Source of the DNA: Promerops cafer
Lineage: Eukaryota > Chordata > Aves > Passeriformes > Nectariniidae
Direction of reading: 5' to 3'
Assembly (NCBI GenBank): GCA_013398275.1
Contig: VZSE01006253.1
Coordinates: 799,440 to 863,439 of the forward strand
Length of the DNA: 64,000 nt
The notes beneath the pieces are model-generated. The model had not been told where the DNA came from, searched no databases, and saw nothing but the letters and a program-made list of their open reading frames with translations. Of this stretch, positions 1 to 10,921 are shown one piece after another. Within the stretch, counting starts at the first letter, position 1; each line of letters starts with the position of its first letter. A program made the position numbers and the translations under genes.

Positions 1-3000
1 GAATTTTTCTGGCCAAGTTTTCCAAAGACTAGGTTCCCTCAAAGCCTTCTCAGCTCCAGGCTGACCTAGCCTAGCTCCCCAAGCCTCTCTGCACAAGACA
101 TGCACTTCAGTCCTCACCGTCTCAGTGCCCTCCCCTGAACCACCTCCAGTTTGCAAACATCTTTTTTGGACTGAAGAGCTGAAAACTGAGTGGAGTATTC
201 TGGATGTAGCATAGCAAGTGCTGAATAAAAGAAAAATCATCACTATCCTCAGTCTAGTGACCACCCTCATGGTCATATAGTCCAGTGTGTCAGAACTTTT
301 CACCTCTATCAAGGCATGCTCCTGATTCATGCTTAGCATGGTGCCCATCAGGATGCCAGTGCCATTTTCAGCCCAGTTACCTATGTGTTTGAGAGTGGTA
401 ACACTGCATTGTGTTTGAGAGAGGCAACATTTGCAGTGAAACATGCAAGAGAAATAGTAGGTCTTTTTAAGGTGTTGCTTGGGCGAGCAAGTCCCATCAT
501 CCAGAATACTTTTTTAGCTTGGACTTACTGTAAGAAAGGATCAGAGGTTCTGAGCATCAGCCTGTTTATGCATTGCTCGTGTTTCTCTATTTCTGTTTGC
601 AAAAGGCAGTCAACAATCACCAGCTGGATACACAGCAATGGGAGGCAGAAAAAACACCTTAAAATTTGATTCATGGTAGAGAAAAATTTGCTTCGTGGTC
701 CACATTAGAGAAGACAATGACTGGACTACAGTAGTGCTCATTCCCACTAATTTTTTCTGGTGTTTTCTGGGTGATTTGGACTCTTGCTTGTCAGTACAGG
801 TGATCCTCTGGCAGGGTGGATCAAAGCTAAACTTTCAGACACTCTCCCTCCCTTTCCCTCCATGGCCTCTCCACAGCTGGCTGTCCTTGTCAGCATGCCT
901 GTTTTTGGAGGAGGGTGGAGGTGAATGGAGATCACTATTGAGTGCATAGCCTTGTTTATACTATAAATCAGTGGAGCTTGCCTGATTTACTGTCAAAGGC
1001 AGCAGGTAGCCAATGGCTCCAGTATACTGAGATGAACCTAATAACTTAGTGGGTGAGAAAGCATCTTGACCTTCCCTTTCTGACAAATTGGCCTCCTTAT
1101 ATATTAGGAAGTTTCCTTCAGTGCTACTATTTTTTATCCTATTTTTTCTCCTCTCCCATTATTAATTCACAGTTTTTGACTCTAAATATGAATATTTCTG
1201 GGATTTTCTAAATTAATTTCAGCATAAGTGTGCTAGGACTCAGGAAATGTGAGACTTCTTTCTGTATGAGCTGAATTTGTGTAAATCACATCCTCACACC
1301 TCAGTTTCTCAATATGTAAAATGGTGCTAATACTGAGTCTCTTTAGAAACACTTTGAAAGTTAGCAATGAAATATCCTGTTGTAGATCTGGACATTACAC
1401 CTTGCTTTAGTTCTTCAATTTATTTCAGTTTTGACTAGTTTGTGGATGATGAGAAAGCACCAGGGAACTCATAAAGTCAGTGTTTAAACTGGCAATGAAT
1501 TCAAGATTCTCCTGGCAGCCCTTCCCATGCCTGTCTGGGAATTTCTGCCAGAGAATGTAAAAGTTTAGATGAGGTGCAGTTGTGACCATCCTGCAGGAAA
1601 GCAAAATGAGTGTACCGGGAATCAGCCAAAGGCTACTATGCACAGTTAATGCATTTAAGAAGGTCTCCCCTTCTGAGGATTAGAAGCACTGTTCTTTCAG
1701 TCTGTGAGAAAACAGTGGAAGAGTCATTCATGGGTGAAATCAGTTTCCTTCCCTAGGTCAGTAGAAGTGGACAAGATACTGTGGTTTCCCCTGGGTGAAC
1801 TGATTTTATTTCTGACTGATTACCTTGTTCTCTCAAAAATTGTTTTTGAAGCAGCCATAGCAGTTGTTTGCCTCAACTGCAAGATGGTGGGCCTGGACTA
1901 CAAGACCCTAAGCTATACCTGTCAATACTGGTAATAGATTCACTCTAAGGATGAACGAAACCTCGACCATTATTGATGTCTCTATTCAAAATAACCAGTG
2001 AGATCAATACATTGGTAAATTGATCTTATCCTCATTCTAATCCACATCTCCTTTTGATTCCAAGATGACTGTTCCTGCACTGTGATTTAGGGAGTATGCT
2101 TATTGTGTCTTGCTCAAAGCAATTTAGGATTGGAATTAGCCTTAATTTTCAGATACTCAGGCTTCTGGGAAAGATGGTATGTTTCTCAGAAAGTGTTGTG
2201 GAGAACTGACATGCAAATCTTTATCATAATATGTCTTCCATGCCAAAACCACAAACCAAATAAAAAAAACTTTATAAAAATTAATTACATTTTCATTTTC
2301 ACTTTTTAGTCCTTTAAACCTTGACAAATAATTTTGCATTTTCCTTTATTTCATATTGAAAACCAAAAGTAAACCAAAATGCCAAGTGGTTAAAATGAGC
2401 TGGGGAAAATGATTTTTAAATACTCTCTTGCCTTTCTAAGAAAAAAAATCAAATAAGAAAGAATGGAGAAAAAGCTGTGAAAGAAACATGACAGTGGTTA
2501 CCTTTAGAGGAAATAAACAATGGTAAAACTAAGTGAATGGGGGTTTTTCTTTTATGAAAGTTCTAAAATATTTTTCATTAAGTATTTTTTTCCCCTATGA
2601 AACTCAAATGTCTATATTTTCAATTAATCTTCTTAAAGGTACCCAAGAATTTCAGTCCTAGACCAATATATATATAGTGTTTTCATGAAAGAGTGCAATA
2701 GTTTTCATCAGCTAACTCTGAGAAGCAAAGCTCTTCCATTAAGTTAATTATCTCCTTTTTAACCACATTAGTAGTTAGGCTATCTCTAGAACTCCCAGAA
2801 GCAACTTTACTGATGGGAAAAGTATTTTTTTGCTAATATGGTTTGCCAAAATTTTTCCAATTTACTAGAAGTTCATAAGATGAGTTTTGTATAGGGTTTT
2901 ATTTTTAGTTATTATTTTCACCTTGCCCAGATAAATAAGGAGCTTCAAATATAACCTGGGACTGAACAGTGATATGACACCTGCTGAGGATGCTACAACA

Positions 3001-4839
3001 ATTTTCAATATTGCATGTGGGGATGAATCTAAAAGCTGAGCTATGTCAATAGAGAATGCTGCCATCTCTGACTGATTTGTTGGGAAATCAGACAGTGAAG
3101 CTGGTGCCTCCAGCTCCTGCTTTTAATCCTCTACAAAGTGTGGAGAAGACATTGATTGTCACATTTACAAAATAAATTATCCTACCATTATGCATGTTCG
3201 ACAGGTAAAGAATACATGGGGAATAAAAACCCACGATGGTATTTGAAATATAACAGGTTAGATCCTCAGCACCTGGGAATAGACTTCAGTGAAGTTACAC
3301 CCGCTTGTACCTTTTTCTGTTTTTCTCCACCATACTGCACGTTTGATAGGGGAAGCCAGCTCTAAGCCTTCCTGCTGTGTGCTTTTCTTACATTCACAGA
3401 GATCAGGCACTGGTTTCTAAAAACTGTCATACCAGGTTAAGCCATTGGTCTGTCTAGATCCATATCCTGTTTCTGACAATGGTGAACTTTTGGCTTTAAA
3501 AAAAGAATGGTTCTCTAGTAAAATACCTAAGCCATTATGGAATAATACACCAGGTGTAGGGACAAAAAACCTTTCCTTTAACTAACCATCATGGCTGAGT
3601 TGTTCATGTCTTGAAATATTACTATTTCATATCTATTTTATTATATGAAATTTCTTGATACTGCATATCATTATTAAGCAGTAATTTATCTCACTTCCTT
3701 AAAAAATCTGGGCATAGTGGTGACTGTAAGATTTAATGTGTGGGTAAATTCTAGAAGGATGCTGTAGGATGCATATAGTTCTTATTCTCTCTTTCTTCCA
3801 CATGGACTGCTCTTTCCTTTGATCATCTGCCCTATTGTCTGTCATGTAACATTGTTAAGAGAAAAAACTGTTTAGTCCCTATGATCTTCTTAATGTAAAT
3901 ATCCACCCTCCACTTAATCTCTTCCTCTCCAGGCAAATACATTTAAGTGTCTCTGGTTTTACTAATCTCATCTCAAATATTTTACTTTTTTTATTCCCCA
4001 CACAACTCCTTATGATTTTTACTCTTTGGTGTCTAGGAGTTTAAGGACCTGAGGGATCAAAATCTTACCAGCTCAGTTGTCCTCGAAAGCCTTTAGTACC
4101 TTCCTAACAGCTGTCAACAGCAATAAAGTTTTTCAGAGGTTTTACTTCCATCTAAGGTTCTCGGCAAGTCTTCAGAAGCTCGCTCCAATCATAGCTGTGA
4201 GGTGCTGGTTGTCCCAATGACTCCAAATGGTAGCAGCACCCAGGACTCTCAGCACTTCACTCTTGACTCAGAAAGGCAGATATGTATTATTAAAAAGGAG
4301 AAATATCTTTACAGAAGACACAACATCTCTAACTTTTATCTTCTTAAATCTTAGGCAACAATTCCAACTGACAGCTCAGTTCCATCTGACAGATCTGGTT
4401 ATTTGCAAAGAGGAATCTTGATGCTCTTTCCATAACATGTAGTTCCCATCTTGTTCTTTATGACCCCTAGACTCAGCAGCCAAGATAGGCAATGATATAT
4501 TAAACATGAAAGGAAAGAGTAGAAGAATAGAAGGGGCTATGGACACACAGGGTTGAGTCTCATGCATAAATCCAAATATAGATGAACCCAAAGGAATCTC
4601 AGGTCATAAAGTGTAGAAAAGACTGATGAGAAATATCTTTGTTAAGACTTACCTTTTATAGGCTCTTGCTTCCTCCAACCAAGATAACTTATTGAAGAGA
4701 CTTTAATCTCACAATGCCTACTTTATATGTGTTGGGTCTTGGTTTCAAAAGAATTTAAAGATTATCCAGCTGGGATGTTATAGCCAGCAGTCAAGTCTTA
4801 CCTGTTCATCTGGAGGAAATGGGTGTCTGACTGTCAAGA
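1..4839. other. Unique AT-rich non-coding sequence
   Basis: I see no gene here. All six frames are broken by frequent stops, and the longest open stretch is 94 codons with no recognisable protein. There is a short AT dinucleotide run near 2666-2678 and scattered AATAAA-like strings, which are expected by chance at this base composition. No CR1 or LTR signature was recognised. Consistent with intergenic or intronic bird DNA. Confidence 0.6.
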
Positions 4840-4890
4840 ACTTAGGGGAGAAGACCAGACCAGATCTTGCCTGGTCTTCTCCCCTAAAGT
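4840..4890. repeat. Short inverted repeat / strong hairpin
   Basis: The arms at 4842-4858 and 4871-4887 are perfect reverse complements over 17 bp (TTAGGGGAGAAGACCAG against CTGGTCTTCTCCCCTAA), with a 12-base loop. Allowing one bulged A at 4888 extends the stem by two more pairs (4840-4841 with 4889-4890). A perfect stem this long with a short loop is unlikely by chance in a random 64-kb sequence. It could be a local foldback from template switching, the end of a small inverted-repeat element, or a short structured RNA. It is shorter than a typical pre-miRNA hairpin. Function unknown. Confidence 0.9.
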
Positions 4891-5696
4891 CAAACGAGGC
4901 TCCTTCCTGGTATGGTGTTTAGCCCTTTCTCATTTTGCTGAATGGTTGAGGCATGAGCACCCCATCAGAAAGTGTATGATCATCTTGCTCTGCTTACCTT
5001 GTTGTTGTCAGTGGTTCTGCTCTTACCTAGGAACACAGTGAATCAGATAATCAAAAGAGAATTGTTGCTTAAGGCATGATGAACTCTAGGCTTTTCCAAG
5101 AGAAAGCTTTTGGCACCATTTGCATTGCAAAGGCCGGTTCTGTTACACAGAAGGATTTGTTTGAAAGGTGCCATTTCTTTTTTTTTTTTATAAGCTAGGG
5201 GAGGCTAATTCATCTTGGCTCACTGCAGCCTTCTGCACCGTCTGTGCTGCCTGCATATTAAACCCTTGGTTTTATATCCCCTTCTTCCATTTCAAATTTT
5301 ACTTCTGCTTTGGAAGGAGGTTTTTTTTCACTCTTGTGAATTAGGAAGGCCATCTTATCCAGAGGTCATCTGAGATTTAAATCTGACTTCTAGGTTTCCA
5401 AGTCAAAGTTAAACTTGTCTTTGGATGAACTGTGACTAAGCTGGACACATAATTATAACTCAGTCTTCTGCACTGAGTGTTCAATCAGCATGAGGTAATG
5501 GGATTGTAATGGCACCCAAGGCAGTCTGGTCTCTAGGACACCTTCTTGTAGCTGTTTTTTCCTTCATGCTGTGTGTCCTAATGAAGACAAAAGGAATTAT
5601 AAACATAGAAGGATAGTTGGATTGAAGAATATTTACTTAATCTTTCTCAAAGATAAAGCTCAGAATTATTAGGTCAGAAGAATAATTTTAAATTCT
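4891..5696. other. Unique non-coding sequence
   Basis: No recognisable gene or repeat. A T homopolymer lies near 5176-5189. Open frames are short and unremarkable. Confidence 0.55.
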
Positions 5697-6421
5697 CTCC
5701 AAGCCGCTCTGCTCAGCTGCATGGGGACAAAAAACTACGATGAAAAGTTTATGGGTTGAGATAAAGACAGGAGGGTTGCTCAGAAATTACCAGCACAAGT
5801 GAAACTAACTCAATTAATGGAAATTAATTCATTTCATTGCCAATTATTAACAGACTTGGATAATGAGAAATAAAAACAAACAATACTATAAACATCTTCC
5901 CCCAGCTTTCTTCTTCCCAGGCGTAATATCACTCCTGAGTTTTCTATCTGCTCCCCTTCAAGCAGTGCAAAGAGAATGGAGGTTTAGTTCAGTTCATAAT
6001 GCTTCATCTCTCCTCCTGCCTCATCACACTCCCTCTCTGCCCCATCGTGGGGTCCTTCCCATGAAACACAGTCCTCCATGAACTGCTCCAGCATGGATCC
6101 TTTCCACTGGGCATAGTCCTTCAGAAACAGATTGTTCCCATGTGGGCGTCCCATGGTGTCGCATGTCTTGCCAGAAAACCTGATCCTGCATGGGCTCCTC
6201 TCCACAGACAGCAGTTCCTACCAGGAGCCTGTTCCAACATGAAATCTCCATGGGCTGCAGCTTCCTTCAGGGCACATCCCTCTGCTCCAGAGTGGGGCCT
6301 TCCATGGGCTGCAGCATGAGTATATGCTCCAGCATGGTCCTCCATGTGCTTCAGGGGGATGACTTGCATCACCAGAGACTTCATAATTGGCTGCAAGGAA
6401 ATCTCTTCTCTGGTGCTTGAC
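5697..6421 (-). mobile_element. Decayed endogenous-retrovirus LTR (partial)
   Basis: This segment aligns by eye, in the same order, with the LTR at 18702-19792. Shared landmarks are a GGGTTGAGATAA..GACAGG stretch (5753), a polyadenylation-region counterpart (5855-5875), and repeated CTGCTCCAGCATGG-type motifs near 6080, 6281 and 6326 alternating with GGGCTGCAG motifs. Sense is the minus strand, judged from the better copy, which has a TATA-like box and AATAAA on that strand. It is much more diverged than that copy and stops around 6421, so the promoter-side end of the LTR is missing. Open frames of up to 102 codons here come from the GC-rich internal repeats and are not genes. The family name is not certain; it resembles an abundant avian ERV LTR. 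Confidence 0.75.
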
Positions 6422-6575
6422 AGCAACATCTAAATTAAAAACTGTTTTTAAAAATCATTTTATTTATATCATTTTTGCTCTGGTGATTGACAGTAACATC
6501 TAAATTAAAACTCATTTTATTTATAAAATTTTATATTTTGTTTTTAAAACTCATTTTATTTATATCATTTTTGCT
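6409..6575. repeat. Local tandem duplication at the LTR edge
   Basis: A segment beginning CTCTGGTG and running through ACATCTAAATTAAAA occurs at 6409-6440 and again at 6479-6510 (70-bp offset, few mismatches). The downstream CATTTTATTTATATCATTTTTG segment occurs near 6454 and again near 6551. The first unit starts in LTR-derived sequence, so the duplication happened after the LTR inserted and copied the junction. Confidence 0.75.
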
Positions 6576-9289
6576 GTGATGAAATCATCTTGCAGTCACC
6601 AGTCATAAATTGTACTACTGTTCTTTTAAATTTTAAAAGAAAAAGATCCAATCAACATTGTTTAGTGCTGTGAAAGAGTACAGTAGAAATTATACTGGAT
6701 TTTGATCCAAAGATACTATGAAAATAAAGAATATAAATAAGGCTTGTGATATAAAGGGTGCAAACTTTTTCTAGGCTGTCTACGGTATTTCTTTTACAGG
6801 TGACCAGTAGTGACTTGGTTTGGATGTGTGACCTCAGCTGTCATCTCACAGCCATACTGTTGTTGTTGTCAGATGTCATATTGGATCCATAACAAATAAG
6901 TAATGAAAAAGAAGGTGAGTCCATAGGACATAAGATAAAAAAAAAGAAATTTCAGAAATACAATCTGTGAACTTGTTATCTACATTTTCTCAAAGTATCT
7001 CTCAGCCCAGGAATTTGATCAGGTATATGCTCTTTAACTTTACAGTTCATGCTAAGACAGAAGAGGTGACTTTGTAAGTTCCATCCTTGTTATTCTATCA
7101 TAATTGCAATTTTCTGCGATTACTGGTCATAAAGGCAGCAAAAGGTGTTTGGTTCTACAGATACCTGCAGTGACTAATCATCAGTGGAGTTGTATGGAAA
7201 ATCCTTAAAAAGCTGGAGGCTTAGCTTGAAGCACAACATATGCCTCGTTTCATCAAAAGAAGCATTAATTGGAGCGGATTTAAAGCTTTAGCTTGTAGAA
7301 CCTAATCAGAAATGACTTGACTTATACCACTGTCAAGCACAAAATCTATTGAAGTCAATGGATACGAAGGGAAAATTTGTTTAGCTAAATGAATGTCAAG
7401 TCAAGAACTTCTAGTGGGATAGAGAGCCTCTTACAGAAAACTGAAAAGTATACTGTAGCTATTTAGATGTTGTAGTGATCCATTCTTTGGGTCTTTTCCC
7501 AGGTCATTTCTCCCCTGAATCTAGAAACTGATAAAACTTCTCTTAGCTATTTGTCCATCTACTCACAGCAGCTTTTTGAGCTGGCATGTACAAATGAATT
7601 ACAAACCAGACAAGAACAATGTTCCTCTCAGAGCTACAGAAATCACTCAGCATGCTTTTTTATACTCCATTAACTAAGCATCAAAGCATGAAATGCAAAT
7701 TTAGAATGCTCTTAGGGAAGTAGCCTCAAACCTTCCACATACTGTCTGTAGAACCTGGAAGCTCCTGGTAAGCATGCATGCATGCATGCAGGGTTGTGTG
7801 CAAGTAGAATGCTCTGCATGGTAAAATAATAGACAATATAAATCCATTCCAAAATATTAGAAAATTCAATGCCAGCACCTTCATCTGGCTTTTGGAATGC
7901 AAATTTCAACTGTCAAAGCTTAATTAAAAACTACCAGTCAGCACTATTTAAAAAGTGGAAGAGAACTAAGTGGTAGGTTGTTGCAGAAAATGTGAATGTT
8001 GCATGCTAAAAGAAGTAGCTGGGATGACAGGTATATAATTATCATCACATCAGGTGAAGGACAAGAAAGAGTCTTTGGTTTCTGAAGAGGTGGGGCTTCA
8101 GCAATCTTCAGTGTGGCAAGGGGTTCCTCAGGCAGAGTTAATTTCTCATTCGATTTATTTCAAAGGAGAATCTCCCTTCTATATGAAATGTCTGTGCACA
8201 TTCTAATCTGGTGAGGTGCTGTGCAAGACAGACAAATAGCCTAGTGTGAACACAAACACTTGTGTTTCATGCACCAGTGAGGGCTGGGGCTGAAGAACAA
8301 TTCTGTATTCAGGTGTTCAACAGTTTCTGCTCAGAAGCACATCACAGCTGTGCTCTAATCCCACACTCAAAGGAGACCTGCAAAGCATGAATCAAAGCCC
8401 CTCTGCAGTGATCATCCGAAGGCAAGAATCTCTAGCATCTTCTGCAGGTTTTAAACCAGCAAAACTGATTTTCTCTGTACGCTACTAAATATTCAAATTT
8501 ATGGGTAAAGGATCATTTTTGCTATCTAAGAAGAAGCCATTCTGAAATACCATTCAGTGCTCCTTGAGACTATGATATTAATGCTAAAAGCTTTAACAAC
8601 ACCATCCTCTTCCCCATATCTACATAGAGGGTGAACATCTGCACAAAGATTTATTCTGATTAAACACAGCAGTGCTGTTTGCCCAGGTTTTACAGATCAG
8701 ATCCTCTGACCTTCACCCACCGCTGCAATTGAGTCTAAGTGCACTGAGGAACAGCAACAACCCTGTGTTCCACAAATCCACTTTTACAGTCTGCTCTTCC
8801 CTCTATATCTGTACATTGGGTGCTTGCATGGCACGCATGGTGCCAGATTGGGTACAGAAAGTGAAGAAAACTTGCAGAAAAGAGGTGTCACTGACAATTA
8901 CTTAGAAATACTGTAAGAAAACAGTGCCAATTCAGATTTTGAAATTTCTGAATTTGTCAGCTTAAGGCTGAGAGTGGGGAAAAAATAAAAGGTAACCTAT
9001 TTTATATTTAACCTGGGAATTTAACATTCAAAGCTTAATTTTATAAATGACACTGCTATAGATGAACTTCCCTCCTCATTCTCCAGTTAGAAAACATTAG
9101 CCTTTAAATCTCGACAGGTTTGGAATATCCAATGTCCTGGATAATATATAATCAGTACTGAAGAGGAGAAATGTATTACTCAGACATCTGCCAGAAAAAT
9201 ATCTTTCTTTAGCATTTCCCACATGTATATAATCTATACTTGACACATTTGACTTGACCAATTTCATAAATAAAAATAGGACTATGGTA
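6576..9289. other. Unique AT-rich non-coding sequence
   Basis: No gene recognised; the longest frames are below 80 codons. It contains a short self-complementary GCAT tetranucleotide array (listed separately). Nothing else stands out. Confidence 0.55.
7772..7790. repeat. (GCAT)n microsatellite
   Basis: About 4.5 uninterrupted GCAT units. The array is self-complementary. Confidence 0.9.
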
Positions 9290-9760
9290 TTTAGGCATTG
9301 CCAGGGGCTTGAGGGCCCTGCCAGGCTTTAATGGCCATGCCCAGCCCAGGGCGTCCCCTCCTTCCCATGGCCCAGGGCCCCATTTCAGCCCTCCAGGGCT
9401 ATAATTCCCTGTCCTGGTGACATCGTAGGACATTGGTCCCAACTTCCCACAGCCCTGCTCTGCTCAGCCATGGCCCAGCATTCCTGTCTTGGTGCCCTTA
9501 CCAGGACACCTGAGGGCTGTGTCTGACACTGGTGTCCCTCCCTGGAGTGGATTCTAATCTTGCACTGCCCTCCTCCCCAGTGCTGCACAGCCTCTGGCAC
9601 GTACCAGGGCTAACCCCAGAATAATTCCTTCTCCCTTTGGCCCACCTGGCCCCTGGAGATCCTTGGGATGGCTGGGCACTTCCTCCACCACTGTTATCCC
9701 ACTCAGCTTCTGGCCTCCATTCCCCAGGGAGCAGCCAGCTCCTTCCTAACAATTATAGTG
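9290..9760. other. GC-rich block of unknown origin
   Basis: The base composition changes sharply from AT-rich flanks to a GC-rich segment with many CCC/GGG runs (CCCAGCCCAGGG, CCCAGGGCCCC), and it is followed within about 25 bases by a TTAAA microsatellite. The boundaries are abrupt, which suggests an inserted element such as an LTR or retroposon. I cannot match it to a family. Overlapping open frames on the minus strand (77, 71 and 84 codons) reflect the low stop density of GC-rich sequence and show no domain I recognise. A CpG-type regulatory element is an alternative, but CpG dinucleotides are not abundant. Confidence 0.45.
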
Positions 9761-9782
9761 CAACACAAATGCTCAAATCCTT

Positions 9783-9807
9783 CATTAAATTAAATTAAAT
9801 TAAACTA
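9783..9807. repeat. (TTAAA)n microsatellite
   Basis: Four to five TTAAA units lie just downstream of the GC-rich block. It could be the A-rich tail or target site of an inserted retroposon, or an independent simple repeat. Confidence 0.85.
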
Positions 9808-9838
9808 ATTTTTTTAATATGCTCAGGTTGTATTAGGG

Positions 9839-9870
9839 ACTTAAAATAGAGGCTACTTAAAATAGAGGCT
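9839..9870. repeat. 16-bp tandem duplication
   Basis: ACTTAAAATAGAGGCT occurs twice head to tail with no mismatch (9839-9854 and 9855-9870). Confidence 0.95.
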
Positions 9871-10808
9871 ACTGTAATTCTTATGCCCTGATGTTTGTTG
9901 GACTTACTTACCCCAAGATCTTTGGGACATTTGTGTGGGTTGCCTTGGGAAGATAATTCAAGCTGAAATAAAATTCCTTGGATGGAATGAATGTTGCCTC
10001 ATTTTTAGCGGAAGTTTGGACTTTTTCAGGTGACTGATCTCTTCTTGCTACTATCAACATAAGTGCAATGATTTCAGAACTATCATAAATCAAAATAAAT
10101 GAGATTCCACAGAAGTTTATCTGCAAATACTGTCCTACAGGGTGGCAAGGAGCACGGAATTCTCACTTGTTAGAAAGGTAAATAAAATCAGTGAGCTTTT
10201 AACAGATACATTATTTCATTAGGTGACAGTTAAAGCACAGTGTGAAACCTAAACATAAATCACACATGGCACCTGCCAATGCTTGTTGAGTTGTATGTGT
10301 TTTTCAAGCTGATGACTTAAAAACATTAAGAACTAGAATAATAGCCCTTCAATTTTGTTAAGTATTTTTCCTCTGAAAATCCCCTGAGAACCTAAGATCT
10401 GCATTTGCAAACACACGGATTGGTTTTGATTACTCCCATCCTCCATGCTGTGTTGTGGTTCCTGAGATGTTGGTTGCTGTATAGTAAAAGCATTACAAGG
10501 CTTCCTGTGATCACCATGGCACCTCATTCTTCTCTTTCATATGTTTTAAACTGTGCTGTTACCTGATGGCAGCAAATATCCTGGCAAGTCACTGCTTAGT
10601 ACAGCTCCCTGTTGTCATTTTGCTCAGATTGTGTTGGTCAGTCTGGTGGGGGTCATGTGACGTGACATGCTGGAAAATCAGACCTAAATTTTACATGGTA
10701 CCTACAAGTGTCTGATCCTTTCCACTTTCTATTACCAGAGGACAACTAGTTTAGATGGACTCAACATTGTAGAACTATGCCATCAGATGAGATGAATCCA
10801 ACACTTAA
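9871..10808. other. Unique non-coding sequence
   Basis: No gene or repeat recognised; all frames are short. Confidence 0.5.
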
Positions 10809-10921
10809 TTCTCTTCTCTTCTCTTCTCTTCTCTTCTCTTCTCTTCTCTTCTCTTCTCTTCTCTTCTCTTCTCTTCTCTTCTCTTCTCTTCTCTTCTCTT
10901 CTCTTCTCTTCTCTTCTCTCT
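10809..10921. repeat. (CTCTT)n pentanucleotide microsatellite
   Basis: 22 nearly perfect CTCTT units (10811-10920) form a pure pyrimidine tract on the plus strand and a pure purine tract on the minus strand. The unit has mirror symmetry, a feature of tracts that can form intramolecular triplex (H-DNA). The apparent protein frames of repeated L-F-S-S or R-R-E-E residues across it are artefacts of the repeat. Confidence 0.97.

Noticed and set aside
7772..7790. GCAT array as a regulatory palindrome
   Set aside because: Self-complementarity follows automatically from a GCAT tandem repeat; nothing else marks it as a site.
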